Source: Iris pallida (taxonomy: Eukaryota > Streptophyta > Magnoliopsida > Asparagales > Iridaceae). From it: a DNA stretch of 64,000 nt. The DNA lies in NCBI GenBank assembly GCA_029216955.1, contig JANAVB010005597.1:44662966-44726965 (forward strand). The letters are read 5' to 3'. Positions 60,950-64,000 of this stretch are shown piece after piece. A program made the position numbers and the translations under genes. Position 1 is the stretch's first letter, and each line of letters begins with the position of its first letter. Below the pieces are notes generated by a model. It worked only from the letters and a program-made list of their open reading frames with translations, was not told where the DNA came from and searched no databases.

Positions 60950-61365
60950 TAGCGACGTTCTGCGACGTACTGCGACGGCAAATAGACGTCGCTATACGTC
61001 GCTAACTAGCGACGTTACGTCGTTCGACGTCGCTAATATACGTCGCTACGTTGCCCACGTGGCCACGTGGATGCCGTGCCTCGTCATCATTTATAAACTT
61101 TTGAAGCGTCACTAGTGGTCGCTTTACGTCGCAAAGTTGGCGACGTACTAATACGTCGCTATCTGTCGCTCATTTTGCGACGTCTAGCGACAATTAACTA
61201 CGCATCGCAAATAGCGACGTTTGGCGACTAAATTGCCATCTGCGACTTGCCTATAAGCGACGTAGGTTTTTCGTCGCTAAATACGTCGCAAATCATTGTT
61301 AGCGACGTATTTTCTGTATTTAGCGACGTCTCCTGACGTCGCTAATCTGGGTTATTTTAGTAGTG
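60950..61365 (+). repeat. CACTA right subterminal repeats and TIR
   Basis: About thirty 'gcgacgt/acgtcgc' motifs in both orientations, ending with 'tattttagtagtg', the complement of the left TIR. Confidence 0.9.
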
Positions 61366-61368
61366 ATA

Positions 61369-62197
61369 TTCCATTTCCAGTTTTTATTCTCTCAATATTT
61401 CTATATTATAAATTGGGAGTCTGGTTCGTCAATTATATAAATAAAACATTCTGTAAAAAGAGAACCTGGATGGCTTGGTGGAGAGAGAGATAAGGTTCTA
61501 TTTTCTTTTTTGTCTTTGTTATTCATGTTGGGAGGTTGATGCAAGTTGGTTTCATAAACAATGTTTGACCACAACCTAGTTTTTGGTAAGTCGAAGATTC
61601 ATGATTCATTAGACTCTAGCTACATATGTTTCTGTCGGGCTTCTTTTCTTTTTCTAGATAGACTGTACAAAATTTGATTGTTTCTGTTATGCTATTTTGC
61701 TTGGATAAGGACATGGTGACATGATACAACAAGGTATACATACGTAGACATGGTCAAATTTGAATACTAAGATACATGGTTGGGTAGGGGTGCAACTATA
61801 AATAAACATATAGTATATTAAACATAATCAATTTGATCAAAAATAGAAAAATAAGTTAATAATTGAGAGGGTTGATGACTCAAATTTGATTTTGTATAAG
61901 TAGAAATGAAAATAGAGGATGCTAGGAACTGATTAGCCAACGGAAGGGAAAGATACTTTTATAATTATAAAAGGAAGAAAACTATGATACATTGCATTCC
62001 TACTGCATATGTTCCAAACATTGTTTCATCTTCTCACTAGAATTATTATGTTTCTGTTCTCATTTAACTCGTATATACGCCTTGTGTATAGTAAGTATTG
62101 TTTTAAAATCTAGGACATGTTATGAAGTGTATTTGTTAAGAAAGAGAGTATGAAACTGTTAAAGTACCTGCCAATGTAATAAAACTCTATTGTGCAG
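61369..62197 (+). other. Remaining right part of the host intron
   Basis: AT-rich intron sequence of the acyltransferase-like gene. It ends with acceptor 'ctattgtgcag' at 62,197. No other element recognised. Confidence 0.6.
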
Positions 62198-62787
62198 GAA
62201 GATGGTATAGATTTAGTGACTACAATAAAAGGTGCTACATGCTACCGCCGTTCAAGTCAGATAGATTATGTGTCAGACTATCTATTGCCTACTCCATCTG
62301 AGTTCCAAAAGGCAGCAGATCAATATAAGTACATAAAATCCTCCACTACCATAAAGACTAATATTCTAGAATTCTATTCAGAATATTTAATGTCTGTTAT
62401 TCTTATTTGTTTCTTAGATGGGTTGATCTAGCTGCCAGTCCAGTGATGTTCTCAACACTAAAAGATGGGAAAATTGTTAAAGGCCTTGAGGGAATTCCAA
62501 CAGAGGGACCTGCTGCCTTTGTTGGATACCTTATGCTAATAGGTTGGGAGCCAGGACATTTGGTCTCAAGGCTCTTCACTGAGAGAAACATCCATCTTCG
62601 AGGTATCGCTCACCCATTTATGTTTGATAGAGATATAGAATTGATCATGCCGGATTCTTCGTCATTCGATGGAATAAGACTTATGGGAGCTGTTCCTACC
62701 TCACCTGCCAATTTTTATAAGCTTTTGTTAAGGAAGTCATCTGTTCTATTATACTATGGAGGAACACGTGAAGCCCTTTATAGAAAG
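62198..62787 (+). CDS. Phytyl-ester-synthase-like acyltransferase, exons B and C
   Basis: Exon B (62,198-62,328) continues exon A in phase: 'EDGIDLVTTIKGATCYRRSS', then 'DYLLPTPSEFQKAADQY'. Exon C (62,418-62,787) holds the acyltransferase half: 'SPVMFSTLKDGKIVKGLEGI', 'AAFVGYLMLIGWEPG', 'IHLRGIAHPFMF', 'GAVPTSPANFYKLL' and 'YYGGTREALYRK'. These align with PES1/PES2-like chloroplast proteins that esterify phytol or diacylglycerol. Family members normally read VGxHML, whose His belongs to the HX4(D/E) catalytic motif; here it is Leu. PGG is also YGG. Splice sites are good (donor aag|gtaagt at 62,788), but no later exon appears before the window ends. Either a diverged paralogue or a decaying gene. 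Confidence 0.8.
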
Positions 62788-64000
62788 GTAAGTTGCATTT
62801 ATTTGACAATTACTTTTCTTGTTAATAAGAGCACAACCTAGTAGTTTATTTTAGAAAATATTTTCCAGTACTAGAAAGTTCCAGTAGTACAAATTCCATA
62901 GATATACATCAAAGCTTCTTCTCCCTTTTTTTTATGAAGTATGCTATCTTTGGGGACATGTGAAGCATTAATTACTACTTGGGATAAATAGATGAAGATA
63001 TATCTATTCTACAACTTCTGCGAAAGAATTATGTATTACACGTAGGATACCTTCTTATACTCTATCCCCAGTGGTTTATCTATAACAATATACTAAAAGT
63101 AGCTGCCATTGGTTGATTATGAGCACCACGGGGCAGCCATTACTACAATTTTTTCACGCCCATAATATCTAATGGACATGCAATTATTGCCATTCTTTGG
63201 AAATTAGTAACAACTACATAATTAGCATATGAAATTCTATTTAATGCATTGTCTATATGTTGTTTCAACCCAAAATTATTTATTGCTACTATTTTAAATA
63301 AGTAATGGACATTCAGATGTTGACATTCATGACCACATTACAAATAACATATTACTCCATAGTCTTCCATAGTCTACATCTAGAAATGACCACATTACTA
63401 GATGTAAACATAGGTCATATGCTATCGAAGACTATGGAGGTAAGATGCTATTTCATTTCTAGATGTAGACTATGGAGGTAAGATGCTATTTCATTTCTAG
63501 ATGTTTGGTTGTTCCTTTATCATATACAACATAGTATGAAATTGTACAACCATTTTTTTCCTATGTCCTAAAGGTATAGAGCTTTTATTTGTGCTTCCTC
63601 TCATTTATGTTTCTTTGTCTCTTTGGTTACAACCATTTCTTTGTTTGTTACAACCATTTATATGACAACTATTCATTTGTTTCTTTAGTTACAACCATTT
63701 ATCTGTGCCACCAGGTTCTTATTTGTGCTTTCTATCATTTACATTTCAATTTTATTTCTAATGTCCTAAAGGTATATAGTTAGTCTATATTGGCAATAAA
63801 AACGATAATATGAAAACAAGTGGCAATAGGAAAGTGGCAACAGAAAACATGTGGCAATAAGAAAACAAGGAATGAATAGCACATATAATATACATGTTAA
63901 ACTCCTATAGAAAGAACAAAGAACAAAAGCATTGTGTTAACTAAAATTGCACTCAGTTCGCTGATGAAAAATCTGGACAGTTGGTTTGTAAGAGGAAGAA
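62788..64000 (+). other. Intron-like sequence with a dispersed repeat
   Basis: AT-rich. 63,315-63,505 contains direct and inverted copies of the repeat seen at 43.1-43.2 kb, plus a tandem 'ggtaagatgctatttcattt' duplication. The expected next exon of the acyltransferase family (GEEYKL-like) was not found. Confidence 0.5.

Larger units (their letters stand above)
52177..61365 (+). mobile_element. CACTA (En/Spm) DNA transposon, 9.2 kb
   Basis: The ends are CACTACTAAAATA inverted repeats (13 bp, identical), with a 3-bp target duplication ATA (52,174-52,176 and 61,366-61,368). Arrays of 'tagcgacg/cgtcgcta' motifs fill about 170 bp inside the left end and 400 bp inside the right end. It carries a TNP2-type transposase gene with four stops and an open TNP1-type gene, both on the plus strand. 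It lies in an intron of the acyltransferase-like gene, in the same orientation. Confidence 0.95.

Overview
The window is nuclear DNA of a flowering plant, most likely a eudicot. The evidence is spliceosomal introns, plant-type LTR retrotransposons primed by initiator tRNA-Met, an En/Spm (CACTA) element with TNP2- and TNP1-type genes, hAT and Harbinger-like MITEs, a tRNA-derived SINE, and exons of a phytyl-ester-synthase-like acyltransferase. No prokaryotic, organellar or viral locus was seen. Nearly all of the sequence is layered mobile DNA, and most long reading frames lie inside repeats.

Layout. 1-6.8 kb holds broken LTRs of large non-autonomous retrotransposons: a 1.43-kb tandem duplication, two inverted LTR pieces fused end to end, and a decayed LTR. 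6.9-9.8 kb holds a CACTA end, a hAT-type element (8-bp target duplication TCTCTAAT), AT microsatellites and an 840-bp long-TIR element. 9,807-17,326 is a complete 7.5-kb element without gag or pol (LARD-1, duplication GCCGG), inserted in a copia-type LTR (9,795-18,373). 19.0-19.9 kb holds a hAT MITE with a SINE nested inside it, then a hairpin MITE. 21,076-36,971 is a decayed Ty1/copia element on the minus strand. A 9.25-kb gag-only Ty3/gypsy element (23,344-32,592, duplication CCATT) splits it at the start of reverse transcriptase. 37-44.4 kb is mostly unassigned, with CACTA-like ends, one possible small secreted peptide and an unrecognised gene fragment. 44,456-51,331 is a second gag/pol-less element (LARD-2, duplication CAAGG). 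51,983-62,787 carries three exons of the acyltransferase-like gene, with a 9.2-kb CACTA element (52,177-61,365, duplication ATA) inside one intron.

How the parts relate. LARD-1 and LARD-2 have different LTRs but share three colinear internal blocks, a tRNA-iMet primer site, and a U5 stem-loop that keeps pairing across diverged copies. They therefore look like sister families that depend on another element's proteins. In the CACTA element the TNP1-type gene is open in five exons, while the TNP2-type transposase has four in-frame UAG codons; movement would need transposase from elsewhere. A 388-bp inverted repeat between the TNP1 gene and the right end could yield a hairpin RNA. The host gene keeps splice sites around the CACTA insertion but lacks the usual acyltransferase histidine, so it may be decaying or diverged.

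All calls come from reading the sequence by eye. Family names rest on recognised motifs, and no database search, folding or divergence calculation was run.
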